Source: Canariomyces notabilis
Lineage: Eukaryota; Ascomycota; Sordariomycetes; Sordariales; Chaetomiaceae
Direction: 5' to 3'
Assembly (NCBI RefSeq): GCF_033297395.1
Contig: NW_027041823.1
Coordinates: forward strand, 2,077,302 to 2,141,301
DNA: 64,000 nucleotides
The notes below the pieces were generated by a model, which saw nothing but the letters and a program-made list of their open reading frames with translations, did not search any database and had not been told where the DNA came from. Position numbers and translations under genes: made by a program. Each line of letters starts with the position of its first letter. The stretch's first letter is position 1. Shown piece after piece: positions 1 to 11,330 of this stretch.

Positions 1-500
1 ACGGGGTGAGGTTCGGTAGAGCCAAAGGGTCTACAACAATTGACACAAGCAAGTGTTCACACAGTAGTATAGACCACTGCTTGCATTGCTTACTGAGGAA
101 GCTATCGTGATGCCCGTAGGCTGTAGATCTCGTGAACTATATACAGCTTCCTCCTTCTGGTTATTCTTTGGACGCTTGTGCTCGCCGGCGACCATAGGCG
201 TCCATAGTCGCTCGTGCTCGCTGGCGTCCATGGGCGACCATGGTCGCTCGCGCTCGCTGGCGTCCCCTGGCATCCATGCGTCTTTTGGCACTTGTTCCTG
301 ATTGGTACTCCGGTTTACTGCATAGCCCCACCAGTCCAAGTTGTATGGTTGGTTCGTGACAATAGTTCACGATCTCTACGGCCTACGGGCATCACGATAG
401 CTTCCTCAGTAAGCAATGCAAGCAGATGTCTTTACTACTGTGTGAACACTTGCTTGTGCACTTATTGTAGACCCTTTGGCTCTACCGAACCTCACCCCGT
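1..500. mobile_element. Foldback / MITE-like element with long terminal inverted repeats
   Basis: The first 137 bases and the reverse complement of bases 365-500 match almost completely, with only a handful of substitutions and a small indel. The outer ends are exact: ACGGGGTGAG at base 1 and CTCACCCCGT ending at base 500. The interior (138-364) codes for nothing convincing and holds a 36-bp tandem repeat. Long inverted repeats, small size and no transposase fit a non-autonomous foldback or MITE element. The element starts at the window edge, so the left target-site duplication cannot be seen and the repeat could extend further left. The flank after base 500 begins CTAAGTCAAC. The high arm identity suggests a fairly young element. 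Confidence 0.8.
171..278. repeat. Three tandem copies of a 36-bp unit inside the foldback element
   Basis: Units lie at 171-206, 207-242 and 243-278, each exactly 36 bp. They share a core like GCTCGCTGGCG followed by a CCAT-containing half, and differ at several positions. The period is a multiple of three, so all frames stay open here and give short repetitive ORFs on both strands. These are not taken as genes. Confidence 0.75.
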
Positions 501-3500
501 CTAAGTCAACCTTCAGTCTGAGGAGTCCCTTTCAGTGGTAGGGGACCGAGATTCGTCACACGACGTCAATGCCTTTGCCCTATAGGCTTATCAAATATAG
601 TCATTTTACTTCCTAATATATACCCCTGTTTACTACAACCATTATAAGCATACAAATCAGCTAATTCTATGTTATAGTAGTAGACGTAGTAGTAAGGTAG
701 GTAGTATAGTTTTCAGAACCTGGATCAAAGAGCCATACAATAGTACCGCCCTAGGCCCTACAGGCCAGGTAAATATAGTCAATTAGCTTCCTAATACATA
801 TACCCATCTACACATAACTTTTTTACCATTCAATTGAGCCAGTTGTAGGTAGTTTTCGTCAACTGTAGCCAAAGAAATGGTAAAATTGCCTGTTGAGCTG
901 ACCTGCCCGTTGAGGTGTGGAGCACCACTTATCCTGAGGGGTGAGTTCCGAACTCGAAGAATAAGTGGGGCGTGGCCCGGGTACGCGCTTCATTGGCAGC
1001 CTGGCAGCACCACCAGATATGCGGTAGCTCTCGTCATGGTCCCGAAATGCCGCTATCGCTGCCGAACAGCAAACCTCAACTAGGGGATGCGTTGGCATGA
1101 TGCACGCGAATCGATGTCCTGCACGGAACAAAATCAAGCTATGGCAGTCGTTTTCTCATCGAGAAGCCTACCTATCCAACTCAAAGCTGGCGCAAAAACG
1201 ATCATGGATGAAGCCAGGCGGCCCCAGTTGACCATACTGACACCATGCTTTCACCGTTGGCCTTCTTGATCGGGCTGATCGAGGTATCATTGCTTAGTTG
1301 GCGGCGGCAATGCCAATTCAGTGATCCGGTGGTATGCAGGCTCCATCTAGCCAGCGCAACGGACTTTCCCAGGTTTCGCGCCGAGTCCTGCGCCAGGTTT
1401 GCATGGGCCATTGACGGGGAGCCAGGCAACTAAGGTTCTCGAGGTGCCAAACGGCGGTGAGACTCTCGCCCTAGTCTTCGCCCCTCGCATTTTTAGGCTC
1501 GGTGGGCTACCTGTCATGTCCCTCACTGCCCAGGCCCTCTGCCACGCCCGGCTTTCACATCCTCCCAGGAGGAGGTAGATTGTTGGGATGGTTAGATCTC
1601 TCGGACATCCAGGCCTTACGTCGCACAACAGTAGCTTGGGAGGTCTATGCCCTCCTTTTTATCAGATACCCTTCGTCTCGGCTCGGCCCAACGGCCAAGC
1701 ACCCCAGTTTCTCATGACGCGACGCCTCTTACGGCCCAAGAAACTGCCAGAGAGATCCGCTGGAACCCGCTTTGTGGCTGGCCAGGGTTGCACTGCGACG
1801 TCTTGCGAGCCAATGATGGGCCGGGCAGGTACTGCCCGCTGCACTGTAACATCCTGCTCTGATGATGAATGCGCCAGGCAACGGGATGGGGGATCTTGAC
1901 ATTCCCGTCCCGGGCGGGCCCGAACGGGTGCAAGACCAATTAGTCTCGTGAGACCCCGCATGAGCACATCATCAAAAGCCTGGCCACACCAGACATTCGG
2001 TTAGAAAACCCAGTGAAGAGCGGCGCGCACATTCCATCGTGGGACCCCGACGTACCGCGGGGTGCCGTTGGTCCAACCACCCGCTGCGGCATGAAACGCA
2101 GGGCACCGCAATCCAACTGATCACAGGATCGCTCTCCCGTTTAGCCTGCCGGTGCCCTCATCTAACCGACAACAAGCCTCTTGCCTTTTTGCTCGCTTGC
2201 AGCCATCTGTGTGAGCCATTCGAAAGGCATCGCGGATACCTGATCGAAAATCCGGTTGGGATGTCGCACAAAAATCTTTTGCGCATGATGCGAGACACTG
2301 GCATTTCCAAATTGACCCGTGATTGAATTCGGCGTTGTTACCAGGTTACCAATTAATTACCGTATTAATCTGTATGATCCATACAATACAGGGCGTTCAA
2401 TAATTACAGACTAGCCCAGGCCTGGCATCAACCCCCTGCCCTGACCCCGGGCGGTTTTTCCTGTGACTGTCTCCGACTGCGCGACTGCGGGCGGACCGAA
2501 GCGGGGTCGTGCATTGCCCATGGGATCGTCACTGCGATCGTTCGTGGCCGCGCCGTCAGTGCGCTAATTTGCTCGTCGGGAATTTCTCGCGGTTCCACAT
2601 TGCTGGGTGGGACGCCATGATTTCTCGACAGGGTTAGCGTGGGTTAGAACCTGAACCTGAAGGAACGGAGCAGAGGCAATTGGATCCGGCTGATTATCTC
2701 AGTACACCATCTAACTCAACCCAAGGAGCGCGAACTGGCACTGCGAGAGCCAATGGTTCTAGTCTCAGCAACAGTCGCGCACTTCTGCTGCGCTTAGGTG
2801 TGGACACCATGTGGAGGCGCAAACTTGGAATGACCTGACCGTTTGCGAGCTGAGTATCCGTACTCCGTACATACATGTCCCCCATGTCCCAGGAGGATCT
2901 TACTCCAGTTTCTGTTTTTGCTTTCGCTTCATCTCGTACCCTAGTATTCGTAACTACGAGGTATTAATCCGCACCCCCTTATGTGTATGTAAACGTCAAG
3001 TTGGATTCACACAAAATCAGGTACCTACTAGTAGGAAGGTGTACATGTACATACAATACGGATACAGAACAGTGTACCTACGGTGCAGTACGTCCGTAAG
3101 CAAACCCTCGAAAGTAGAAATTCATCTCAGGCCGCAACGTCCCGCCTCCCGGCCCGTGTCCGTCGCGCTCAGACCGACGCTCGCGCGGCCGGTCCCTTTT
3201 TCGTCTCGAGCCGTCTGCCGTCCGCACAAAGGCAAAAAGGACACAGGTTGCCATGCCGGCACCAAGACTGGCTAAAATCGCAGGTAGGGAGGGGGCTTTG
3301 ATCTGAGTTTTCGGCTGGGAACGCATCTTTGACCAATATGGCGGGCTATATGCACTATGTACGATGACATAGCGGACTGTGTGTGGGCCTGTTACTAAGT
3401 AACGCGCAAGTATTGGTATAACCAGTATCTTCAGTATGCACTTACTTTGCCATACTGAGAAATCGCTATACTCTAGTAGAATAGGATAGGATCTGGAAGT

Positions 3501-3936
3501 CGGTGACATTAGATCAAAGAGCTTGCCAACCATCTAAAGTTGGATTTCTCGAGGAGACATTTCGCTACTATGCCCGGACGTTTATGTTCTCCCCGAGGTC
3601 GTTGCGGGTCTTGTAGCTACGTTAAAAAGTTGTCGATGCCCCAAACCTGAGCTAAAAGTGACCGATATCTTTCCGCTGAGGAAACGAGATTGTAGGTATT
3701 TAAAGCTTCAAATGCTTGAATGTCCAAGGGAAGGAACGACAAGGCTAAAACTCTCCTGGCTAGGTAAGCATGCCAGCATGCGAAAATTGAGGAATTTATT
3801 TTTGTTTCTGTCCTTGGGCGCAGCACGATTGCTAACTGCTCTCCAGCAAGGAGGAAACACGAAGGTAGAACTGAGCTACATCTGCAGACCCTCGAATCTA
3901 AGGACCATCAACGCCTGCGCAGCTTACCACTCAATT
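501..3936. other. Gene-free stretch of 3.4 kb
   Basis: Only short ORFs occur here and none shows a recognisable motif or a consistent splice structure. The longest on the plus strand, 2811-3275, runs through stop-poor but composition-neutral DNA. Besides the degenerate repeat pair at 580-815, there is a weak direct repeat near 1789 and 1842 (GCACTG...CATCCTG versus GCACTG...CGTCTTG) and a small palindrome GGGCAGGTACTGCCC at 1826-1840. The last few hundred bases should contain the promoter of the methyltransferase gene that starts at 3937. The rest looks like decayed repeat DNA. Confidence 0.6.
580..815. repeat. Pair of degenerate direct repeats in gene-free DNA
   Basis: A stretch at about 580-635 (GCCCTATAGG...AAATATAGTC...TTCCTAATA...TATACCC) recurs at about 750-815 (GCCCTACAGG...AAATATAGTC...TTCCTAATA...TATACCC). 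Blocks of 8-11 identical bases are separated by substitutions and small gaps. It looks like the remains of an old duplicated or transposed sequence. No coding content is visible. Confidence 0.5.
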
Positions 3937-5345
3937 ATGGCTTCCGCGTCGGGGCATAACAAGGAATACTTCAAGTAAGTGGACGGGCCCGGGCTTTTGT
4001 GTTAGGAACCCATACCACGAACAGATAGGGAACACCTGGCGACAAAGTCAACTCGATGAGCTTTGAGAGATCCTAACAACTCAACCGCTTCCTCACTGTA
4101 TTGAATAACTATCAGAGACTATCAGAGACCTAACTGACTGTGTTTTCAGTAAGGAGGCTGCTTCCTACGACAGCAAGCACGGGAAGACGCTGGACCAGAT
4201 CATCGAGGAGATCCGAGCTAGGCTGGACTTCATCGGGGTCGACTGGGCTGATGAGGTTGATGATGGTGACGATAACCTCGACGGCAAAGATGCCGAATCA
4301 GGAGGCGTGTCGGGCCAGAAGAAAACCGTGAGGTTGTTGGATTACGCCTGCGGAACTGGGGTTGGTAAGTCGTTCTCTGCTCTGTCCAAATCTCGATGTT
4401 CCTCTCTGTTTTTCCTTTAAGGGGCTACGCGACTGCCTTAACCTGGTAGATCGAGGCCTCAGAGATGTCATCTCAAACACAGTCTTTTATTCCCTTCTGT
4501 CCCCTTACTTACCATTCTCACGTCGCTAACTGACGCACGACAACAGTCTCCAGGGTAAGAGGCGCCGCCACTGTCCTCTAGTCCTGGCCTGACCTGACCT
4601 CTCACTTCTCCCCTCTCACAGGCTCTCGCGCCTTACACGACGCAATGCGTTGGAATTGACCTGTCAGAGAACATGGTAGGGTCTCTTCTCAAGCACTGCC
4701 CTATCCGTTTGAGGAGAACGACTAACTCCATTTTCAGGTAGCCGCCTACAATACGCGGGCCGAAAATCAAGTGAGATCCTCCCGCAAATAAGCCATGGAA
4801 GGGCCATTCCTAAACAGCTAACCGTCAGGGCATTGCCCCTTCCGAAATGCGCGCATATCAAGGTAACCTCTGCAGCCCGGAGGATCCCACACCCTCTGCC
4901 TTTGCCTCGCCCGAGTTCTTCGACTTTGACGTGGCGGCCGTTGGACTCGGATTCCATCACTTTGATGACCCAGCGCTAGCGGCGCGGCGTTTGGCAGCGC
5001 GGCTCAAGACAGGAGGCGTGCTTGTGATTATAGATTTCCTGCCTCATGAAAAAATGGACGTAAGTACACTGACATCCGAGGGAGATTGGGTACCTCTCAT
5101 AGTATTTGCGCTCCGGGAGCTGACCGCGGCGGCTGCTTACTATGGATTTACAGACTTCCCATGCCGCCACACCAACTGTGACGCACCATGGCTTCTCTGA
5201 AGAACAGATCAAGCGCATCTTTGAAGAGGCAGGGGTTGGAAAAGACTTTGCGCTCGAGGAGGCCGCCGTTGTGTTCTTCAGGCAAGCCGAAGGCCAGCCC
5301 TCCATTAAGAGAAGAATCTTCTTTGCCCGTGGCACTAAGGCATGA
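3937..5345 (+). CDS. Class I SAM-dependent methyltransferase (UbiE/Methyltransf_11 type)
   Basis: Seven exons are read as 3937-3974, 4150-4364, 4547-4554, 4622-4675, 4738-4770, 4829-5059 and 5154-5345, giving 256 residues with all phases consistent. The SAM-binding motif I is DYACGTGVVSR at about residues 80-90, assembled across an 8-nt microexon. Motif II follows as VGIDLSENM, then an acidic post-II strand FDVAAVGLGFHHF and the motif GGVLVIIDFLPHEKMD. These are the hallmarks of small-molecule class I methyltransferases. The C-terminal half (HHGFSEEQIKRIFEEAGV) is the usual helix region of the family, with an FFARGTKA end. The substrate cannot be told. It converges with the SHB17-like gene. 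The upstream in-frame stop supports the ATG at 3937. Confidence 0.88.
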
Positions 5346-5766
5346 TTGGACTCGAAGTGAGGGACGCCTGAATGTGAACTGGAATATAGGATACGATAAT
5401 GACATGCGAAGGAGCTGAGATCAATGCAACACGAGCAACTATAGATATATATCGCAGATGTATATTCAAACCATAAATCATCAAATCATGATGCCCCTGC
5501 TTTCGCTGCTTCCATGGGTAGGTATTTTTGAGGCGCCAACTCGGTAGTATGAGGAAGAACAATACAGAGGCGAATTGTATTGTTTAGAAAGTTATGTCTA
5601 AAATCCTGTGCCTGACCTCTTCTACACTTCTGAGCATCGCCAATCAATAACCACTACATAGAGGAAGTGCAAAGGGTCTCAGAATGGCCATGGTCAACAG
5701 ACATGATCAACAAGCCGGCAGTTGTTCCCACAGCCAAAAGATGTCATCACTTCATGGCTAGAGGGC
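5346..5766. other. Convergent intergenic region, 421 bp
   Basis: This lies between the stop codons of the methyltransferase and the SHB17-like gene and must hold both 3' UTRs. Only short unsupported ORFs are present and no other structure was seen. Confidence 0.6.
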
Positions 5767-6938
5767 CTATACACTAGCAAGATCCACCGTAAAGGCACCT
5801 CCCAAGAGGATGGCGGGCTCATCAATGTTATGGTGTTCATAGCTAGAAAGGACAGGGCAGTTTAGCAGAGGACATCCACGTCACGGACAATGCGCGCGTC
5901 TCACCTCAGCGTCCCAACACCGCCAGCCTCGAGCAGAAAGTTGGGGCCGTCACCTAGGGACTTGCCCACCCAGCGCTGGGCAAAGGCACGGAGGATGTGC
6001 CCGTGGGCCACAACCAGCACGTCTCCATTCCCTGCCTCTCCCTTGGGCTTGCCCATGACGGGGGCGTGCCACTTGTCTCGGATCTCCTTGATGAGTCGGT
6101 CAAGGCGCTCCGTGATGTCGGCCGGGTTCCTATAAGCGGTGGTCAATACTGTACCGTACAATGTATGCTCGAGGCGCAGGCAGGAAGCCGCCACAGGAGG
6201 AGCGAGGCTCTGAGAGGGAGGGGGACTTACTCCCCTCCTGGACAGCCATCTCGCCAGATGTCCCAGTCGGGATCTAGTCCTTGCTGCTTCCGAAGTTCCC
6301 TGATCTGGGGCGTGGTGATGCCCTCGTAGTCGCCATAGTCCCACTCGCGGACATCCTGGGTGACCTCAACCCTGGCCGTGCATGGCAGGCCTGTGCAGGC
6401 AGGCTCGCCTTGGGCTTTCCAGGGCAGCTGATCCTGACAGGCCAGGTTGAGCAGTTCTAGAGTCCGCTGTGCTCTGCGTCTCGGGGATACGTAGCTGTGA
6501 CTTTGTTCAGTGGCGAGCTCTGGCGCCGGTCTAGGACAGAGGAGGGGGTAGAACTAGTGATCGTAGGAATGGCCGAAGGATCCAAACGGTCAATCCATGC
6601 ATCCGGGATTGGTGTACACACCGATAGAACGGCGCATCACATGGACATCGGATCCGAGCTATCCATATTGGAACCAAGCGGAAGGTGCGGCCACCAACAT
6701 CCATGTCCACCATGAAACGTGGGATCGTTCCTTTCTTGGGAGAGCAAGATGTGACTTACATATGGGCCAGTTTGCTGGGAACGATTAAGCGGTCGTTACC
6801 GACCAATGCCTTGCCCGTTGCCACCACTCGCTTCTCACCGGTGGCCGTCAGGGGAATATCGGTGGCACCAGTGTGGCGGCCGTTGAGTGACCACTCGGTC
6901 TCGCCGTGGCGGACAATAAAGACTCGTGGCGTCGACAT
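5767..6938 (-). CDS. SHB17: Histidine phosphatase superfamily, sedoheptulose-1,7-bisphosphatase type
   Basis: Exons on the minus strand are 6938-6760, 6494-6231, 6129-5905 and 5842-5767, giving 247 residues. The N-terminus has the phosphohistidine motif IVRHGETEW (His11), followed by HIYVSPRRRAQRTLELL, EWDYGDYEG, the IWRDGCPGGE segment and a second His motif VVAHGHILR. The end reads GGVGTLSYEHHNIDEPA. This order and wording closely parallels yeast Shb17, which hydrolyses sedoheptulose-1,7-bisphosphate and feeds ribose synthesis in riboneogenesis. Yeast Shb17 is somewhat longer (about 271 residues). The family also contains phosphoglycerate-mutase-like enzymes, so the substrate is inferred from likeness, not shown. 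It is probably cytosolic, as no signal peptide is present. Start choice is clear because the motif lies ten residues in. Confidence 0.88.
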
Positions 6939-8021
6939 GCTAGGAGACGATTACTCAGGTCGATACGCGGTTGAAAGGTTTTTGATGGAGAAGAGCGGAC
7001 CGAATACTAATAAGAAGGGACGTGAGGATGAGTAGCTGATATTTCCAAACGGCTAGCTCTCCTCGATGCGTAATAGACTGTGAAAGCCCGGCTCTTCTCT
7101 CATGCAGTCTTTCCCCCCTCATGTGGGTTTGTTGCAGTGACAGAACTTGGAAGTGGATGACGGTTGCAATCGCTGGATAAGCGAATCGTTAGCATACGAG
7201 GGTGCTTGTACTTGCACATAAAGTAGAGCATGAATCATACCAGTCCTGTAAAGATGCAAGCTGAGGCAAGGAAGGGATGTCCTGTACTTGCAGCGAACCT
7301 TGAAGCGAATAAAGGGAACGTGAAGCTGTGAACTATCTCATCAGACAATGTTCCGGATGTTGTCTTGCCGTGTGGGCATTGAGAGATCCCCTGTAGCTAA
7401 GATACGGAGTACCGATGAAATAACCACTGCAACATGCAAGGGGATTACTCAGACCGCGGGAGTGAGGTGCTTGCTGCCTGAGTGAAAGTTACAGTGACAA
7501 CCTGAACAGTCTGCCCGGCTCCAAGGCATGGGAACTACGGTATCCCTAACCCGGAGCATTTGTGGGTCTGCGGTCGTGCCTAGCCAACGAATTTCGAGCT
7601 AATGCCGTACCCCTGTCCTCCCGGTGCCGTTACGTCAAGCTCCGCAGGTGTTCAACCGACATCGACTTTTCTTCATGCGGTTGTTGCGACATAACAGTGG
7701 ACGAAGGCGACGGGAAAACAACTACACCCAGGTTGAGCGAGGAAATGTGAAGCCAAACGAGTTTGCACACCAGTCGGGGTAGGACAACAATAATAAGCGG
7801 CGCAATCTCAACTTTGCCTACCGACTGGCCTCATTTGAGTCCAGCTGTCGCGCATTGTTGCCGCTTAAAGTGCCAGCGTTCGGAAGACGGAAGACTACGA
7901 CATTAACGGATAGCGAAGGCCGCGACGGCATATTACTGTGCCGATATCTCGCTACCAGGGTTAGGACTAGAAACTGCTGAGCAGCGGCCCGCTTGGGACA
8001 CGCTACGCTCTCACCGTCGTC
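6939..8021. other. Divergent intergenic region, 1.08 kb
   Basis: This separates the starts of the SHB17-like gene and the small membrane protein at 8022, so it carries both promoters. The ORF at 7562-7750 shows no motif. No repeat or RNA gene was seen. Confidence 0.55.
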
Positions 8022-8735
8022 ATGCCTTCAACCGCGATGCAAGCAGCAACAAAAACTGCCACAACCTTCTGCATCTTGAACTCTAGAGCAGCTGTCAGAG
8101 CCACCAGATATGCATCCACCAAGCGAACAGCAAAGCCCCCAACCACACCGGCAACACAACCCACCCCTAGAACAGCAACAGCAAGACCCCCCACAACACC
8201 GGCTGAGCAGCCCGCGAGCAACCCCTTACCCAAGCGCGACCCGCCTCCGAAATGGAAACGCATTCTCTGGACAGTGTGCTTCGCGGCCGTGACCATTACA
8301 GGGACCATCTACGGAGCGGGACTCAAGACACAACAGCAGTGGAAGGCTGTACGTTTCCATATCTTCTGTCTTCGTTCTCTTCCATTTGTATTCCATCTTC
8401 TCCGGCCTGACATGCCTGCTTCGTCGTGGGATTGTCACTCACTCAAGCCACTCAATCACTCGCTAACAAATCCCCCCTGCCCCTAACATCAACAGGAAAA
8501 GCAAAGGATCCAGGAGGCCAGCATAGACGAGAAGGTTTCTATCCTTGAGCAGCGCAAGGCGGATTTGCTGAGGCAAAAGGGCGAGATCGAAGCCAAGTTA
8601 GCTATGCTGCGAGCGAGGATGGAGGCCACCGCTGCTGCCGCTGCCGCTGCTGGTGGAGGTGGTGATGATGATGGTCACAGTGCTGGTGAAGGGAAGCAGC
8701 CTAGTGGGACAGTTAATAGTAGAGAGAAGAGGTGA
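8022..8735 (+). CDS. Small single-pass membrane protein with coiled coil, probably mitochondrial
   Basis: Two exons, 8022-8348 and 8496-8735, give 188 residues. The first 40 residues are rich in Thr, Ala, Arg and poor in acids (ending RAAVRATRYAST), as in mitochondrial presequences. A Pro/Thr-rich linker follows, then KWKRILWTVCFAAVTIT and GTIYGAGL, one likely membrane segment at about residues 83-103. After the intron an amphipathic coiled coil runs from about 110 to 155 (EKVSILEQRKADLLRQKGE). The tail is an Ala run, Gly and Asp repeats. It resembles small inner-membrane assembly factors in build, but I do not recognise the family and assign no function. The antisense ORF over the second exon is a shadow. 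Confidence 0.72.
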
Positions 8736-9157
8736 CAGGGCTGCAGTTGAAGTGACGGTTGGTGGCGGTGGTTGAGTGAAAATAGAGCCTGTGAGCGAAG
8801 CCACAAGGCGAGCGAGAAACTCCAAGATTAGCATCCTCTCCGCGGCACCAGGAGGAAAAGGGACAAATGGCTCCGTCAGCATGTGCATCCAACGACTAAT
8901 CCACATCCACATATCCAAATGAACGCCAATGCAGGTGGTTTGTGCCAGACATGTCGCACCACGAGATACCAGGGTTCGGAACCAACAAATCCTTCTTATC
9001 TGTCGTGCTTGTCTAACATAACGCAGATGCCTTGACCGATCTAGCGATGCCCGTGATTTTGTTGTCCGTACCCTTCCATGTCTCCGACAATTCCAATGCG
9101 CCGGTGATAGCAAACGACAATGCTGCGCCTCTAAGCCGTATCGGCACCCCGACTCCC
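8736..9157. other. Convergent intergenic region, 422 bp
   Basis: 3' flanks of the small membrane protein and UBP6. The minus-strand ORF that spans part of it (8598-9113) is low-complexity shadow. Nothing else was seen. Confidence 0.55.
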
Positions 9158-10901
9158 TTACTGGTCAAGACCCTCAGCAGTCGGAAGAGGGATAGCCTTG
9201 TACAAGAGGATGAGGGCAGAGTGTGACTCGCCGCCTCCCGCTAACCCGTCAATCTTGTCCGATGTCACCTCGGAAACCTTATCGTCGTTGAACCACCACC
9301 ACTTTCCGTCCTCCTCACCGACCTTGCCCGTCACGGGGTCTTTCGGAGCGGTCTTCTTAACATATGCCGTGTAATGCCCGCTGTCAGCGCTGGCGCCCTG
9401 GTGGGTAATGACGGCCCGGAGCTCGTAGATACCCGATTGGTTAGCGCCGTCATCTTTGCGGAGCTCGGGATCGATCAGCGCGTTGAGCTCCTTCTTGGCA
9501 GCGATGAGCGCAGCATCCTTCTCCGCCTCAAACTCCGCATCGGTTTTGTACGCCTCGGTCATCTCAACATCGCCGTTGGCTGATCCTGCCGGCTTCTTGT
9601 CGTCCTTTTTACTGGTTTCCTTCTTCTCTCCTTGCGCCTCGCCATCCAGCATGGGGTTCTTCTTCCGCCGCTTCCGGGCCCGCTCGATATCCTCCTCATC
9701 CTTGCGCACCTCCCGCACCTTGTCCCTGACCGGAACGAGCGCCTTCTTCAACTCGTCCGTGCAGAACTCAACGGCATCCAGTTCTTGCGGGAACGTAACC
9801 TTGCGCATAATCTTGGCCTTCTTCTGAACATCGCGCTTCCAAAAAAAGCGCACAAAGTGCACCGTGAGATACTTTGGTAGCCGGGAGATCCTGGAGGTTT
9901 TGGTGTATGTCACGTCTCTCCCCAGGACCTCGGATTTCTTCTCGATCTTTTCGGTTAGACCTTCGATAAGGCCATCCCTCAGGTGGGCAGTCTGATTGCC
10001 AATGTGGCAGTTGAGCTTGAGAAATGGCTCGGTGGTTGTGATAGGCTGCTCGCCACCCTCACGCGCCGCGGGATCGTCACACTCAAGCGTGCTAGAGAAC
10101 TCGCCAGACATGTACTTGTCGACAAACGAAGTTGCCTTGGCGGCCTCGCCCTCGCTCGCATCACTCCACTTCAGCTTCTGTCTCAACTGGGAGACAATCT
10201 GAGACCATGCCTCTTCGGCGTCTTGCTGGGCAAAGCCCGGGCCTTTCTTGGAACGCTCGGCGAATTGAGGGAATGTCGTCCGAAGAGCGTTCAGAAAAGT
10301 GAAAGGGGGCATGCCACCCTGCGTCTCTGACATGTCTTTGAAAAGATCCTTCAACTGGTTGGTGAGATCCAGTTGCGGAATCTCCGACATGGATGTGTGT
10401 TGGTGCTTCGCAAGCGCATCCTGAAGCTCTGGAATGGAGCGTAGCGCCTGGAGAGTCGAGTTGAGATAGCAAGTGTTGCCGAGGTTTACCAGGCCTGCGG
10501 GTGTGGCGCCGGCTTGCTGGGCTGCCTCGGCTTCGGTCATGTCCTCGACAAACTTGATCTTTTCTGTCGGCCGCACAATCGCGCCACCGCCTTCCCCAGG
10601 AGTTCCCATCATCATGATGACCTGGCCGGGTTTTAGGCCCAGTTTGCTCATGTCAGTGTCATCCTTGAGTTGGCCGCCCTTGACAAGGATCTTCTGTCGG
10701 TCCGGCTCAACACCCGTAAGGCTGTAAAGCTGGTACTTGAGAACCTCGCCGGTAGAAGTAGTGTCGACTTCGACATCGTACTTCTTGCCTTGATGCTTGA
10801 TGACCACTAATCGCCAATCGGGTCAGTTAGAGACCGCGAAAACAGAAACGGAGGGGTAGAAGAGGGTAGGTGGGTGGGCATGTACCGTTAACTGTTGCCA
10901 T
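9158..10901 (-). CDS. UBP6: Proteasome-associated ubiquitin carboxyl-terminal hydrolase (Ubp6/USP14)
   Basis: A 16-nt first exon (10901-10886, coding MATVN and one base) is joined to 10806-9158, giving 554 residues. Residues 1-80 form a ubiquitin-like domain (KHQGKKYDVEV, KILVKGGQLKDD, GQVIMMMGTPGE), which docks Ubp6 on the 19S proteasome. The USP catalytic core begins with the Cys box LVNLGNTCYLNSTLQAL (Cys about 118). The His box is SADSGHYTAYVKK near 495, followed by WWWFNDDKVSEV. A charged insertion (about 380-430, Lys/Asp/Glu-rich) interrupts the core. Length fits the family (about 500-560). The enzyme trims ubiquitin chains and recycles ubiquitin at the proteasome. The first exon is inferred from a donor and acceptor that restore the standard N-terminus. 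The gene is divergent from ARPC4. Confidence 0.95.
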
Positions 10902-11330
10902 CTTGAACTTGGGATCTCTGTAGCGATCGTCGATAGCAAAGGAACAGGAAACGAAAGAAAAACCAGCGGCACCCGAAAATTATCACAGTGTTTTATCTGG
11001 TGGCGTGCTTCCCCAAGGCAACCAAGCTCGTCGTCAGTCTGGGAATTCCACTGTGAAACGGAACAGAAGACGCGGGGTTGCAGCACTAATAAAGGCGGTA
11101 GAGCCCAACCCACGTCCCTGCTCATCATTCTCTTGGCGTGCTTAGCGGGATTACATAATGCGGCGTATACCAGATGGCGCCTTGTGCCCCGCCTCTTTCC
11201 GTGCTGATGGGCTGGGTGCCAAGGATACCACAACTACCTCCGTACACGACATATCCAAGGCGAGAACGACGACAGCAGTGCAGTGCTAGCCACCACATCA
11301 CGTCAAGGGCACAGTTTCAGCATCAGCACT
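10902..11330. other. Divergent intergenic region, 429 bp
   Basis: Shared promoter space for UBP6 (minus) and ARPC4 (plus). The minus-strand ORF 10823-11233 only overlaps the UBP6 leader and is not credible. Confidence 0.55.

Noticed and set aside
31..504. Several overlapping ORFs on both strands in the foldback element
   Set aside because: They arise from the inverted repeats and the 36-bp tandem units, whose period keeps frames open. No protein family resemblance.
1662..2326. ORFs of about 95-103 residues in the gene-free stretch
   Set aside because: No motifs, no splice structure and no consistent start context; the region looks like decayed DNA.
8598..9113. 171-residue minus-strand ORF behind the small membrane protein gene
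   Set aside because: Overlaps a real exon in antisense and consists of low-complexity translation of GCT/GGT-type repeats.
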